Source: Streptomyces mangrovisoli (GTDB lineage: Bacteria; Actinomycetota; Actinomycetes; Streptomycetales; Streptomycetaceae). From it: a stretch of DNA of 64,000 nt. The stretch covers positions 1 to 64,000 of the forward strand of contig NZ_LAVA02000047.1 in NCBI RefSeq assembly GCF_000974985.2, read 5' to 3'. A program made the position numbers and the translations under genes. Position 1 is the first letter of the stretch. Each line of letters starts with the position of its first letter. Below are positions 17,012 through 25,929 of this stretch, piece by piece. The notes under the pieces are model-generated. The model searched no databases, was not told the DNA's origin, and saw only the letters and a list, made by a program, of their open reading frames with translations.

Positions 17012-19465
17012 TCAGCCGCGAAGTGTCTCCTCCAGCTTCCGGGCCACGTTCGCCGCCTCGTCCGTGGGGAGCGGGTTGCCCTTGGGGGCGGTGACGTAGA
17101 AGGCGTCGACGGCGTTGGCGCCGAGGGTGGAGACGTGGGCGCTGCGCACCCGTACCCCCGCGTCCTCCAGGGCGCGTCCGATGCGGAACAGCAGGCCCGG
17201 CGCGTCCTGGGCGCGGACCTCGATGACCGTGGCGTGCCGGGAGGCGGCCGGGGCGACGGTGACCCGGGCGGGCGGGGCGACGACGCCGCGGCGGCGCGGG
17301 TAGGCCGCCTCCCGCTCGGCGAGCCGGCCGGCGATGTCGAGGGAGCCGTCGAGGGCGCGCACCAGGTCGGACCGGAGCCGGGCGGCCTGCGGCAGCGAGC
17401 CGTACTCGGCGGCGACGCGCCAGTTCAGCACCAGCACCGAGGTGCCGTCGAAGCCGTCGGGCAGTTCCAGGGCGCGCAGTTCCGCGGTGCGGACGGTGAG
17501 CCGGTGCGCGGCGAGCACGCCGGCCGCGGCGGGCAGCACGCCCGGCTGGTCGGGGACGGCGATGAGCAGTTCGACGCCGAGCGGTTCGGGGTCGCCGGAG
17601 GGTTCCTCCTCGTCGGCGGGCGGCTCGGTCTGGGCGCGCAGCGCGAGCACCGGGCCGCCGGTGCGGAAGGCCTCGATGGCGAGCCGTTCCTGTTCGGCGG
17701 TGGGCGCGAGCGGCTCGGGTTCCGCGGGTTCCTCGCCCGCGAGCACGGCCGCGACCCGTTTGACGAGGTCGGCGACGAGCGAGCCGCGCCAGGACGACCA
17801 GGCGGCGGGCCCGGTGGCGAGGGCGTCGGCCTCGGTGAGGGCGTGCAGCAGTTCCAGGGTGCTCGGCGAGCCGACGGCGTCGGCGACGGAGCGGACGGTG
17901 GCCGGGTCCTCCAGGTCGCGCCGGGTGGCGGTCTCGATGAGCAGCAGATGGTGGCGTACGAGGGTGGCGAGGACGCTCACGTCGGCGCGGTCGAAGCCGA
18001 TGCGCGCGGCGACGTCCTTGGCGATGATCTCGCCGGCCACGGAGTGGTCGCCGGGCCAGCCCTTGCCGATGTCGTGCAGGAGGGCCGCGACCAGCAGCAG
18101 GTCGGGGCGGCCGACGCGGCGGGTGAACTCGGAGGCGCGTACGGCGGTCTCGATGAGGTGGCGGTCGACCGTCCAGACGTGGACGGCGTTGCGCTGCGGG
18201 CGGCAGCGGACCCGCTCCCAGTCCGGCAGCAGCCGGGTGATCAGGCCCTCCGCCTCCAGGGCTTCCCAGACCTCGATGGTCGGGGTGCCGGAGCCGAGCA
18301 GGGTGACGAGCTGTTCGCGGGCCTCCGCGGGCCAGGGGGTGGGCAGCGGCCGGACGGTGGTGGCGAGCCGGCGCACGGCGTGCAGGGAGAGCGGCAGGCC
18401 GGCCTGGGCGGCGGCGGCCGCGGCGCGCAGCGGCAGCACGGGGTCGCGTTCGGGGCGGGCGGCGCGGGCGAGGACGACCTCGCCGTCCTGTTCGACGACG
18501 CCCTCGGCGAGCGGGGAGCGTTCGGTGGCCGGTTTCCCGCCGCCGAGCATGGCGCGCAGCCGGGGCCGTACGGCGCGGGAGCGCAGCACGCGGGCGACTT
18601 CGCGCCAGGTGACGTCGGAGGCGTAGGCGATGGTGCGGGCGGCCTCGTAGACCTGGCGCAGCAGGGTGTCGGCGTCGAGCAGGCCGAGTTCGGCGGCGAC
18701 CTGGTCCTGTTCCTGGAGGGCGAGCCGGTCGGTGGCGCGGCCGGTGGCCAGGTGCAGGGCGTCGCGCACGTCGAGGAGGCGGCGCCGGGCGTCGGCGAGG
18801 CCCTCGCGGGGGGCGTCGGCGAGCCAGGAGGCGGCGACGGCGCGCAGGGCGGTGGCGTCGCGCAGGCCGCCGCGGGCCTCCTTGAGGTCGGGTTCGAGGA
18901 GGTACTGGAGTTCGCCCTGGCGGGCGGCGCGGTCGGCGCAGAGTTCCTGGAGTTCGGGCAGGCGTTTGGGTGCCTGGTTGCGCCAGTCGGCGAGGACGGC
19001 GGTGCGCAGTCCGGCGGTGAGGCCGAGGTCGCCGGTGATGTGGCGGGCGTCGAGCAGTCCGAGCTGGACCTTGAGGTCGTCGCCGGCGGCGGCGCGGGCC
19101 TCGGCGGGGGTGCGCACGGAGTGGTCGAGGGCGAGGCCTAGGTCCCAGACGGGGTACCAGAGGCGGTCGGCGAGGGCGGCGACGGCGCGGGCGTCGTCGC
19201 CGTCGTGCAGCAGGAGCAGGTCGAGGTCGCTGCGGGGGGAGAGTTCGCCGCGGCCGTAGCCGCCGACGGCGATCAGGGAGACGCCCTTGACGCCGTCGGC
19301 GGCGGCGGCGAACAGGCCGGTGAGCCAGTCGTCGGTGAGGTCGGAGAGGGCCGCACGGCGCGGCGGCCCGGACCGCGCCCCCTCCTGGAGGAGGCGCAGC
19401 CGGGCCGCCGCGTAGCCGCTGGGTCCCGAGTCCTCTGCTTCCGTGCGCATGTCCGTACTCGTCAC
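17012..19465 (-). CDS. glnD: PII nucleotidyltransferase GlnD
   Basis: 817 residues from the GTG at 19463-19465, with AGGAG 8 nt upstream; a Met five codons later is possible. The nucleotidyltransferase signature is GGYGRGELSPRSDLDLLLL (about residues 65-84), the HD hydrolase centre is AALLHDIGKGWPGDHS (about 480) and two C-terminal ACT domains end in RVRSAHVSTLGANAVDAFYV. In S. coelicolor GlnD adenylylates rather than uridylylates GlnK, at Tyr51. It is the last gene of amtB-glnK-glnD, 25 nt after glnK. An acidic linker (EEPAEPEPLAP ... PPADEEEPSGDPEPLG) separates the HD and ACT parts. Confidence 0.95.
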   Translation of the reverse strand: MTSTDMRTEAEDSGPSGYAAARLRLLQEGARSGPPRRAALSDLTDDWLTGLFAAAADGVKGVSLIAVGGYGRGELSPRSDLDLLLLHDGDDARAVAALADRLWYPVWDLGLALDHSVRTPAEARAAAGDDLKVQLGLLDARHITGDLGLTAGLRTAVLADWRNQAPKRLPELQELCADRAARQGELQYLLEPDLKEARGGLRDATALRAVAASWLADAPREGLADARRRLLDVRDALHLATGRATDRLALQEQDQVAAELGLLDADTLLRQVYEAARTIAYASDVTWREVARVLRSRAVRPRLRAMLGGGKPATERSPLAEGVVEQDGEVVLARAARPERDPVLPLRAAAAAAQAGLPLSLHAVRRLATTVRPLPTPWPAEAREQLVTLLGSGTPTIEVWEALEAEGLITRLLPDWERVRCRPQRNAVHVWTVDRHLIETAVRASEFTRRVGRPDLLLVAALLHDIGKGWPGDHSVAGEIIAKDVAARIGFDRADVSVLATLVRHHLLLIETATRRDLEDPATVRSVADAVGSPSTLELLHALTEADALATGPAAWSSWRGSLVADLVKRVAAVLAGEEPAEPEPLAPTAEQERLAIEAFRTGGPVLALRAQTEPPADEEEPSGDPEPLGVELLIAVPDQPGVLPAAAGVLAAHRLTVRTAELRALELPDGFDGTSVLVLNWRVAAEYGSLPQAARLRSDLVRALDGSLDIAGRLAEREAAYPRRRGVVAPPARVTVAPAASRHATVIEVRAQDAPGLLFRIGRALEDAGVRVRSAHVSTLGANAVDAFYVTAPKGNPLPTDEAANVARKLEETLRG

Positions 19466-19490
19466 CCAGCGACTCCTGTTCGTCTTCTCG

Positions 19491-19829
19491 TCAGAGCGCG
19501 TCCGGGCCGCGCTCGCCGGTGCGGACCCGTACGGCCGTCTCGACCGGCAGGGACCACACCTTGCCGTCACCGATCTTGCCGGTGCGGGCCGCCTTGACCA
19601 CGACGTCTATCAGCTGCTCGGCGTCGTCGTCCTCGACCAGGACCTCGATGCGGATCTTGGGCACCAGGTCGACGGTGTACTCGGCGCCGCGGTAGACCTC
19701 GGTGTGTCCCCGCTGACGACCGTAGCCGCTGGCCTCGGTGACCGTCAGACCGTGGACTCCGAATGCCTGGAGGGCTTCCTTGATCTCGTCGAGCCGGTGG
19801 GGCTTGACGACGGCGGTGATGAGCTTCAT
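19491..19829 (-). CDS. glnK: PII signal-transduction protein GlnK
   Basis: 112 residues, MKLITAVVKPHRLDEIKEAL. The T-loop YGRQRGHTEVYRGAEYTVD contains Tyr51 (the second Tyr), the residue adenylylated by GlnD in Streptomyces. The C-loop region is GKIGDGKVWSLPVETAVRVR. It senses 2-oxoglutarate and ATP/ADP and gates AmtB. ATG overlaps the amtB stop (ATGA), giving translational coupling; AAGGTGG serves as ribosome site. Confidence 0.97.
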   Translation of the reverse strand: MKLITAVVKPHRLDEIKEALQAFGVHGLTVTEASGYGRQRGHTEVYRGAEYTVDLVPKIRIEVLVEDDDAEQLIDVVVKAARTGKIGDGKVWSLPVETAVRVRTGERGPDAL

Positions 19830-21163
19830 GCGTCCACCTTCTTGGTCTCCGTCGCGGACACGGCCGCCGCGGAGCCGGCCACGACGCCGCCGCCCGTTCC
19901 GCTGTAGTCGTATGCGGTCTCGGCGTGCTCGGCCTGGTCGATGCCGGAGACCTCTTCCTCCTCGGTGATCCGCATACCGATGGTCTTGTCGAGGATGAAG
20001 GCGAGGATGGCGGAGGCGATCAGCGAGTAGAACAGGACGCCGAAGACACCGGCGCACTGGATCCAGAACTGGTGCATCCCGCCGCCGTAGAACAGGCCCT
20101 TGACGTCCGACTGGCCCTTGCCGCTGGCGAAGAGGCCGATCAGGAGGGAGCCCGCGATACCGCCGACCATGTGGACGCCGACCACGTCGAGGGAGTCGTC
20201 GAAGCCGAACTTGAACTTCAGGCCGACCGCCGCGGCACAGGCGACACCGGCGATGACGCCGACCGCGATGGCGCCCATCGGGGAGACCGCGCCGCCGGAC
20301 GGGGTGATGGCGACCAGGCCGGCGACGGCGCCGGAGGCGGCGCCCAGGGTGGTGAACGCGCCGTGGCGGATCTTCTCGTAGGCGAGCCAGGCGAGCATGG
20401 CGGCGCCGGTGGCGATCTGGGTGTTGACGAACATCAGCGGGCCGACGCCGTCGTCGTTGCCGAGCCACGAGCCGGCGTTGAAGCCGAACCAGCCGAACCA
20501 CAGCAGACCGGCGCCGAGCATCACCAGCGGCAGGCTGTGCGGGCGCATCGGGTCCTTCTTGAAGCCGACGCGCTTGCCGATGACGAGGATCACGCCGAGC
20601 GCCGCGGCACCGGCGTTGATGTGCACCGCCGTACCACCGGCGAAGTCGATCACGCCGAGTTCGAAGGCCCAGCCGCCGGTGCCCCACACCCAGTGCGCGA
20701 CCGGGAAGTAGACGACGGTGGCCCACAGCACGAGGAACAGCGCCCAGGCGCTGAACTTCACGCGGTCCGCGATGGCGCCGCTGATCAGGGCGGGCGTGAT
20801 GATCGCGAACATCATCTGGAAGACGGCGAAGACGAACACCGGGATGGTGTAGCCGGGCCAGAGATCCATCTTGTCGATGCCGGCCCAGCCGACATAGTCG
20901 CCGGTCCAGCCGACGATCGAGCCGTGGTCCGTGCCGAAGCTCATGGAGAAGCCGTAGAGCACCCACAGGATGGTGACGATGCCCATGCTGATGAAGCTCA
21001 TCATCAGCATGTTCAGAGTGCTTTTGACGCGGACCATGCCTCCGTAGAAGAAGGCGAGGCCCGGCGTCATGATCAGCACCAGGGCGGAAGCAATGAGCAT
21101 GAAGCCTGTGTTCGCGGCAGACAGCTTGGGTGCCTCCGCGGCAAGCGTGATGGCTGGTGCCAT
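19826..21163 (-). CDS. amtB: Ammonium transporter AmtB
   Basis: 445 residues with about eleven membrane helices and a GAGGAG ribosome site. Family signatures are TPGLAFFYGGMVR near the start, the pore-lining His contexts AVHINAGAAALG and VGVHMVGGIAGSLL, and DDSLDVVGVHM. It is a trimeric membrane channel for ammonium, blocked by GlnK insertion. It heads amtB-glnK-glnD and has a GlnR box about 100-140 nt upstream (21267-21304). Confidence 0.96.
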   Translation of the reverse strand: MAPAITLAAEAPKLSAANTGFMLIASALVLIMTPGLAFFYGGMVRVKSTLNMLMMSFISMGIVTILWVLYGFSMSFGTDHGSIVGWTGDYVGWAGIDKMDLWPGYTIPVFVFAVFQMMFAIITPALISGAIADRVKFSAWALFLVLWATVVYFPVAHWVWGTGGWAFELGVIDFAGGTAVHINAGAAALGVILVIGKRVGFKKDPMRPHSLPLVMLGAGLLWFGWFGFNAGSWLGNDDGVGPLMFVNTQIATGAAMLAWLAYEKIRHGAFTTLGAASGAVAGLVAITPSGGAVSPMGAIAVGVIAGVACAAAVGLKFKFGFDDSLDVVGVHMVGGIAGSLLIGLFASGKGQSDVKGLFYGGGMHQFWIQCAGVFGVLFYSLIASAILAFILDKTIGMRITEEEEVSGIDQAEHAETAYDYSGTGGGVVAGSAAAVSATETKKVDA

Positions 21164-21495
21164 CGGCGTCTCCTCGTCGATTGGTACGGCCCCGTGCGGG
21201 CGAAGCCAGTGCGGTCCGGTCAGTGAGGGGTGGGCCGGTTATGCGCCATGAGATTGACGCAGCGCGGTTTCCGTCGAAGCCCCTCGTTGTTTCGCCGGGG
21301 TGACGAAGGCGGCTTGCGTGTTACGTATCGATGAAGCGCGAGATGTCCCCCTGGGGGATCGTTATCGTGGCGCAACCTTCATCGAGGGAAAGAAACCGGC
21401 CGCGGGCGGCCTTCCGATGACCTGGCATGGGGGAGCCGAGTCGGGCAGTTCGGGAGGGCCGGCCGCGGCCGGGGTCATGCGGGTGCCGGGACGGC
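21164..21495 (-). other. amtB control region / nsdA 3' region
   Basis: No gene. The amtB-proximal half carries the GlnR box. The remaining 190 bases up to the nsdA stop are GC-rich, and I see no clear terminator there. Confidence 0.5.
21267..21304 (-). promoter_or_regulatory. GlnR box upstream of amtB
   Basis: On the minus strand the pattern is GTCAC-n6-GAAAC-n6-GGGCT-n6-GAAAC. This is the a1-b1-a2-b2 arrangement of 5-mers at 11-bp spacing described for Streptomyces GlnR sites, with the second a-site degenerate. A further GTAAC lies 20 nt upstream of the first half-site. amtB is a known GlnR target in S. coelicolor, so activation under nitrogen limitation is expected. Confidence 0.75.
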
Positions 21496-22971
21496 TCAGA
21501 CCGCTTCGGCGGTCTCCGGGAGTTCCACGGCGAGCAGTTCGGAGAGGTCGACGACCTCGGCGAGGTCGCCGAAGTCGCGAACGGCGGTGTCGACGGTCTT
21601 TCGGATACGGGTGTTCACCCGCTCGGAACGCACCTTCTTGGCGATCCGGAGTGCCCGCCCGGCCAGCACGGTGGACTGCTCGGGCTCGCGGCGCAGCAGG
21701 TGCACGGTGGCCATGCCGATCAGGTTGAGCGCGTACGACCGCTGGTGCTCGGTGTCCTTGGCGAACAGCTCCACGGCGCGCTCCATCAGGGGCTCGGCCA
21801 GGGAGGCGTAGGCGGGGCTGCGGCCGGCGACATAGGCCAGGTCACGGAAGGAGTGGCTGTTCTCGCCGTGGAGTTCGGCTTCGGAGAAGAAGCGGATCCA
21901 GTCGGGGTCGGGCTCGTCCCAGTCGACGGCGTCGGCGAAGGTGTCCTCGGCCATGCGCACGGCTCGTTTGCACTTGCCGGGCTGGCCCATGTTGGCGTAG
22001 GCGCGGGCCTCCATCGCATACAGCATCGCCTGGGTGCGCGGGCTCGCGCAGTCGCGGCTGCCGTACTGGGCGAGGTGGATGAGTTCCAGGGCGTCGTCGG
22101 GCCGGGCCAGGTGGATCATCTGGCGGCTCATGCTGGAGAGGATGTAGGAGCCGAGCGGTTTGTCGCCGGCCTCCTTGGCGGCGTGCAGGGCGAGCACGAA
22201 GTACTTCTGGGCGGTGGGCTGGAGTCCGACGTCGTAGCTCATCCAGCCCGCGAGTTCGGCGAGTTCGGCGGCGACCTTGAACAGGATGCGGGCGGTGGCC
22301 TCGGGCTGGGGCTCCTGGAGCAGGTCGGTGACCTCGTGCAGCTGGCCGACGACCGCCTTGCGGCGCAGGCCGCCGCCGCACTGGGCGTCCCACTGGCGGA
22401 ACATCCGTGTGGTCGACTCCAGCAGGTCCAGCTCCGGCCGGGACAGGCGCCCGCCGCGGCGGGCGGCGGCGCTCTGGTCGGGCTCCTCGCGCAGGGCGCC
22501 GGGCGCGGGGACCAGCCAGCGCTGCATGGGTTCGATGAGGGACGGGCCCGCGGACAGCGCCAGCGAGCTCCCGAGGAAGCCGCGCCGCGCCAGCATCAGG
22601 TCGCTGCGCGAGAACTCGCTGAGCAGGGCGACGGTCCCCGGGCCCGTCCAGGGCAGGTCGACACCGGACACGGACGGTGAGGGGCGGGCGGTGCGCAGTC
22701 CGAGGTCCTCGACGGAGACGACACAGCCGAAGCGCTCGGAGAACAGCTCGGACAGGATGCGCGGGATCGGTTCGCGCGGGTTCTCGCCGTCCAGCCAGCG
22801 GCGCACCCGGGAGGTGTCGGTCGAGATGTGGTTGGCGCCCAGCTGGCGGGCCCGGCGGTTCACCTGCCGGGCGAGTTCGCCCTTGGACCAGCCGCTGCGC
22901 ACGAACCATGATCCGAGCAGCTCGTTGGGGCGCTTGTCAGCGTTCACCGCGCCTTCGCCGTTGCCGCCCAC
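21496..22971 (-). CDS. nsdA: NsdA, negative regulator of differentiation and antibiotic production
   Basis: 491 residues from the GTG at 22969-22971. The N-terminal 100 residues look like an XRE-type helix-turn-helix (GWSKGELARQVNRRAR ... STDTSRVRRWLDGENP), followed by TPR-like helical repeats (LHEVTDLLQEPQPEATARIL; ALHAAKEAGDKPLGSYILSS; EARAYANMGQPGKCKRAVRM). In S. coelicolor nsdA disruption increases actinorhodin production and affects sporulation. It is monocistronic, with a TAGGAT promoter about 170 nt upstream and inverted repeats in the leader. It is transcribed toward amtB. Confidence 0.93.
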   Translation of the reverse strand: MGGNGEGAVNADKRPNELLGSWFVRSGWSKGELARQVNRRARQLGANHISTDTSRVRRWLDGENPREPIPRILSELFSERFGCVVSVEDLGLRTARPSPSVSGVDLPWTGPGTVALLSEFSRSDLMLARRGFLGSSLALSAGPSLIEPMQRWLVPAPGALREEPDQSAAARRGGRLSRPELDLLESTTRMFRQWDAQCGGGLRRKAVVGQLHEVTDLLQEPQPEATARILFKVAAELAELAGWMSYDVGLQPTAQKYFVLALHAAKEAGDKPLGSYILSSMSRQMIHLARPDDALELIHLAQYGSRDCASPRTQAMLYAMEARAYANMGQPGKCKRAVRMAEDTFADAVDWDEPDPDWIRFFSEAELHGENSHSFRDLAYVAGRSPAYASLAEPLMERAVELFAKDTEHQRSYALNLIGMATVHLLRREPEQSTVLAGRALRIAKKVRSERVNTRIRKTVDTAVRDFGDLAEVVDLSELLAVELPETAEAV

Positions 22972-23100
22972 TGAACGCCCCCATCCCTGGAACCACTTGT
23001 CGCCGAGTGCGCCAAGCCCTATCAGAATGCCGTCGAACCGGGCCGCCCGTCCCGCACTTCTCACCCTTCGAACGAGAAGCCGCCTTGCCTCCGGCATACC

Positions 23101-23134
23101 CACGAGTGCATGTGCCCCCAGGACTCGTGCACTC
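23101..23134 (-). repeat. Overlapping inverted repeats in the nsdA leader
   Basis: CACGAGT (23101-23107) pairs with ACTCGTG (23123-23129), and GAGTGCA (23104-23110) pairs with TGCACTC (23128-23134). They lie just downstream of the TAGGAT box on the minus strand, a position suitable for a repressor or an mRNA hairpin. Confidence 0.5.
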
Positions 23135-23140
23135 AAAGTA

Positions 23141-23170
23141 ATCCTACGATCACGGGCTCAGCCACGTCGG
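23141..23170 (-). promoter_or_regulatory. Candidate nsdA promoter (TAGGAT)
   Basis: The minus strand carries TAGGAT at 23141-23146, the Streptomyces housekeeping -10 consensus, with CCGACG about 18 bp upstream as a partial -35. The predicted transcript has a leader of about 160 nt. Confidence 0.5.
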
Positions 23171-23417
23171 TCCTGGAAACGCCACCATTCGCCACCCCTT
23201 CGAATGAACTCACGGTTGCCGCTTCGCGATTCACTTGACACTGGACGGCCGGAAGTGGGCGGAGCGGTGCACGTGGGGGCGCACGCTGCCGAGCGCACCA
23301 CCCGAAGCACTTCCGAGCGCCGCCTGGACCGCGCGGCACGGGACAGCCGAGAATACGGAGCGTGAATCCTCGGCTGCGCCGCGTAACCATCGGTGCGTCG
23401 GACCCGTTGGAGGGGGC

Positions 23418-24083
23418 ATGGGCTTCACGATCGGTGGCATCCGCGAGATGCGCACGGCCACGCGTCGGCGCGGCCGCTCGGACCGCTCGTCGGACTGCAC
23501 GGCCGTCGCCGAGTACACCGGCCTGTGGGGCTGGGACGTGGTGCCGGGCGCGCGGACCGCGGGCGGCGCCTGCTCCTGTGGCCTGCGCGGTTGCCGCGCA
23601 CCGGGCGCGCATCCGCTGGAGTTCGCGCCCGTGGTGCCGGCCGGCGCGACGCTCGACCAGGTGACCAAGGCGTGGGCGGAGTTCCCCGGCGCCGCGGTGA
23701 TGCTGCCGGTGGGCCGGGCGTTCGACGTGCTGGAGGTCGCGGCCCCGGCCGGCCGCCGCGCGCTGATCCGCCTGGAGCGCATGGGGCTGCCCCTCGGCCC
23801 GGTCGCCGCGACGCCGGACGGCCGCGCCCAGTTCTTCGTCGCGCCCGGCGCCGCCGCGGACCTGCACGCGCTGCTCTACCGGATGGGCTGGGACGACCCG
23901 ACCGCGCTCGATCTGCGCGGCCTCGGCCCCGGCGCGTTCCTCACCGCGCCGCCCTCCGACCGGGGCGGCCTCGGCCCGGTGCGCTGGCTGCGCTCCCCCG
24001 CCCTGGACTGCGCGACCCGCCCGCCGGCGGCCCGGCTGCTGCTCGGCACGCTGGCGTACGCGGCCCACCGGTCCCGGGCGTAG
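23418..24083 (+). CDS. Degenerate bifunctional primase/polymerase-fold protein
   Basis: 221 residues from the ATG at 23418 with GGAGG upstream. The CSCGLRGCRAPGAHP segment (about residues 53-67) matches the Cys-rich motif of prim-pol N-terminal domains (usual form CxCGxxxCxxPGKHP). The acidic pair expected in the hD-hD motif is not clear: FDVLEVAAPAG is where VLDVD would be expected, and the later His motif reads GRAQFFV. It is therefore probably non-catalytic. It is divergent from nsdA, as recalled for S. coelicolor, where it is a conserved hypothetical gene. A regulatory or DNA-binding use of the fold is possible. Confidence 0.75.
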   Translation: MGFTIGGIREMRTATRRRGRSDRSSDCTAVAEYTGLWGWDVVPGARTAGGACSCGLRGCRAPGAHPLEFAPVVPAGATLDQVTKAWAEFPGAAVMLPVGRAFDVLEVAAPAGRRALIRLERMGLPLGPVAATPDGRAQFFVAPGAAADLHALLYRMGWDDPTALDLRGLGPGAFLTAPPSDRGGLGPVRWLRSPALDCATRPPAARLLLGTLAYAAHRSRA

Positions 24084-24232
24084 CGGGGGCCCGTCCGGGG
24101 GTTCGGCAGGGTGGGTGGCTCGCCGTAGGCCGGCTGGTACGGCGTCGCGGCGCGGCTCCTTCGGGGGACGGTGGCGCGGGTACGACGACGGCTTGCCGCC
24201 CCGCTCGGACCCCCACACCGGAACACCCCGAA

Positions 24233-24483
24233 AGGGGCGCGGGGAACGGCGCGAGCAACCACGACGGACCCGCGGGGGCCATGACGCTCACCGCCCGACC
24301 GCGGCCCGGTGGGGCCCCTTCGCGCAGTTCCGCGCGCCCCCGACGGGACACTCCGGCGACCGCACCCTCAGGGGCGCGGGGAACGGCGCGAGCAACCACG
24401 ACGGACCCGCGGGGGCCATGACGCTCACCGCCCGACCGCGGCCCGGTGGGGGCCCTTCGCCCAGTTCCCCGCGCCCCTGACGG
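24233..24483. repeat. Duplicated extragenic repeat block
   Basis: Two copies, about 24233-24346 and 24370-24483, are near-identical. Each begins with AGGGGCGCGGGGAACGGCGC (minus-strand orientation of the ~41-bp element, ending near ACCCGC at 24273 and 24410). Each ends with an inverted partial copy (TTCGCGCAGTTCC or TTCGCCCAGTTCC followed by GCGCCCC). The same element recurs at 48143-48344 and inside smc at 30479-30657. Confidence 0.85.
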
Positions 24484-24510
24484 GGCGCAGCCGAGCCCCC
24501 CGGCAAGGGG

Positions 24511-24550
24511 GAAGCGCCCGCCCCGAGAGGTTCTCGGTGGCGGGCGCTTC
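24511..24550 (-). terminator. ftsY terminator hairpin
   Basis: Perfect 12-bp stem GAAGCGCCCGCC / GGCGGGCGCTTC with an inner 6-bp stem (CCGAGA/TCTCGG), 33 nt after the ftsY stop. Confidence 0.75.
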
Positions 24551-24582
24551 CTCGCTGTCGTATCCAGCCGGATGGCGAAACG

Positions 24583-25785
24583 TCACTCCCCGACCAGCGC
24601 GTCGACGAACGCCTCCGGCTCGAACGGCGCCAGATCGTCCGCCCCCTCGCCGAGGCCGACCAGCTTGACCGGCACGCCCAGCTCGCGCTGGACGGCGATC
24701 ACGATGCCGCCCTTGGCCGTGCCGTCGAGCTTGGTCAGCACGATGCCGGTGATGTCGACGACCTCGGCGAAGACGCGGGCCTGCACCAGCCCGTTCTGTC
24801 CGGTGGTGGCGTCGAGCACGAGCAGGATCTCGTCCAGCGGCGCGTGCTTCTCCACGACCCGCTTGACCTTGCCCAGCTCGTCCATGAGGCCGGTCTTGGT
24901 GTGCAGCCGGCCCGCGGTGTCGATGAGGACCACGTCGGCCCCCATCTCCTTGCCCTCCTTCACCGCGTCGAAGGCGACGGAGGCGGGGTCGCCGCCCTCG
25001 GGCCCGCGCACGGTGTGGGCGCCGACCCGCTCGCCCCAGGTCTGGAGCTGGTCGGCGGCGGCGGCACGGAAGGTGTCCGCGGCGCCGAGGACGACGGAGC
25101 GGCCGTCGGCGACCAGCACCCGGGCGAGCTTGCCGGTGGTGGTGGTCTTGCCGGTGCCGTTGACCCCGACGACCATCACGATGCCGGGCTTGCGGTCGTC
25201 GGGCTCGGTCTTCACGGAGCGGTCGAAGTCGGTGCCGACGAGCTTGAGCAGCTCCGCGCGCAGCAGGGCGCGCAGCTCGTCGGGGGTGCGGGTGCCGAGC
25301 ACCTTGACCCGCTCGCGCAGCCCCTCGACCAGCTCCTGGGTGGGCATGACGCCCACGTCGGCGGTGAGGAGGGTGTCCTCGATCTCCTCCCAGGTGTCGT
25401 CGTCGAGATGCTCGCGGGACAGCAGGGTCAAAAGGCCCTTGCCGAGCGCGTTCTGCGAGCGGGACAGCCGGGTGCGCAGCCGCACCAGCCGGCCCGCGGT
25501 GGGCTCGGGGACCTCGATCTCGGGGACCTCGAGGGCGGGCGGCTCCTCGACGGCCACGGGGCCGGCGGGGCCGGGGAGGTCGACCTCCTCTATGGTCCGG
25601 CGCGGTTCGTCGCGCGGCGTCTCGGCCTCGTCGCCGACATGCGGCTCGGCCGGTGGGGCCGTGATGTCGGGCGCCTGCGGGGGTGGCGGGGGCAGCGCCT
25701 TCTTGCGGCGGCTGCCGACCACGAGCCCGCCGAGCACGCCGATCACGACCACGGCGATGACTACAGCAAGGATGACGGTTTCCAT
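24583..25785 (-). CDS. ftsY: Signal recognition particle receptor FtsY
   Basis: 400 residues from the ATG at 25783-25785 (METVILAVVIAVVVIGVLGG). Unlike E. coli, it has an N-terminal membrane helix followed by a Pro/Glu-rich acidic linker. The NG domain has GVNGTGKTTT, DTAGRLHT, TKLDGTAKGG and the closing GLGEGADDLAPFEPEAFV. It receives Ffh-ribosome complexes at the membrane. No strong ribosome site precedes the ATG. It is divergent from the LLM oxidoreductase gene. Confidence 0.97.
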   Translation of the reverse strand: METVILAVVIAVVVIGVLGGLVVGSRRKKALPPPPPQAPDITAPPAEPHVGDEAETPRDEPRRTIEEVDLPGPAGPVAVEEPPALEVPEIEVPEPTAGRLVRLRTRLSRSQNALGKGLLTLLSREHLDDDTWEEIEDTLLTADVGVMPTQELVEGLRERVKVLGTRTPDELRALLRAELLKLVGTDFDRSVKTEPDDRKPGIVMVVGVNGTGKTTTTGKLARVLVADGRSVVLGAADTFRAAAADQLQTWGERVGAHTVRGPEGGDPASVAFDAVKEGKEMGADVVLIDTAGRLHTKTGLMDELGKVKRVVEKHAPLDEILLVLDATTGQNGLVQARVFAEVVDITGIVLTKLDGTAKGGIVIAVQRELGVPVKLVGLGEGADDLAPFEPEAFVDALVGE

Positions 25786-25929
25786 AACCCGACCAGTATC
25801 GGTCATGGGCCCTTGCGACACCGCTATGGCTGTCTGACACACCGTCAGCTAACGTCCCTCCCGCACAGCCACCCGGCGTCCGCGCGTGCCCCCGGGGATC
25901 GCGCGGGGAAGCGGAAAGGGGACGCGCCC

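Larger units (their letters stand above)
22972..23417. other. nsdA / primase-fold gene divergent control region
   Basis: 446 bases without a supported gene. It has a lower-GC core (about 23130-23240) with the nsdA promoter candidate and overlapping inverted repeats. The right half leads to the strong GGAGG site of the rightward gene at 23418. Frames crossing it are not conserved-looking. Confidence 0.5.
24084..24582. other. Non-coding region with extragenic repeats and ftsY terminator
   Basis: 499 bases between convergent genes. No gene is supported. The right half is a duplicated segment of about 114 nt (period 137) built on the extragenic repeat, followed by the ftsY terminator hairpin. 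Confidence 0.7.
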
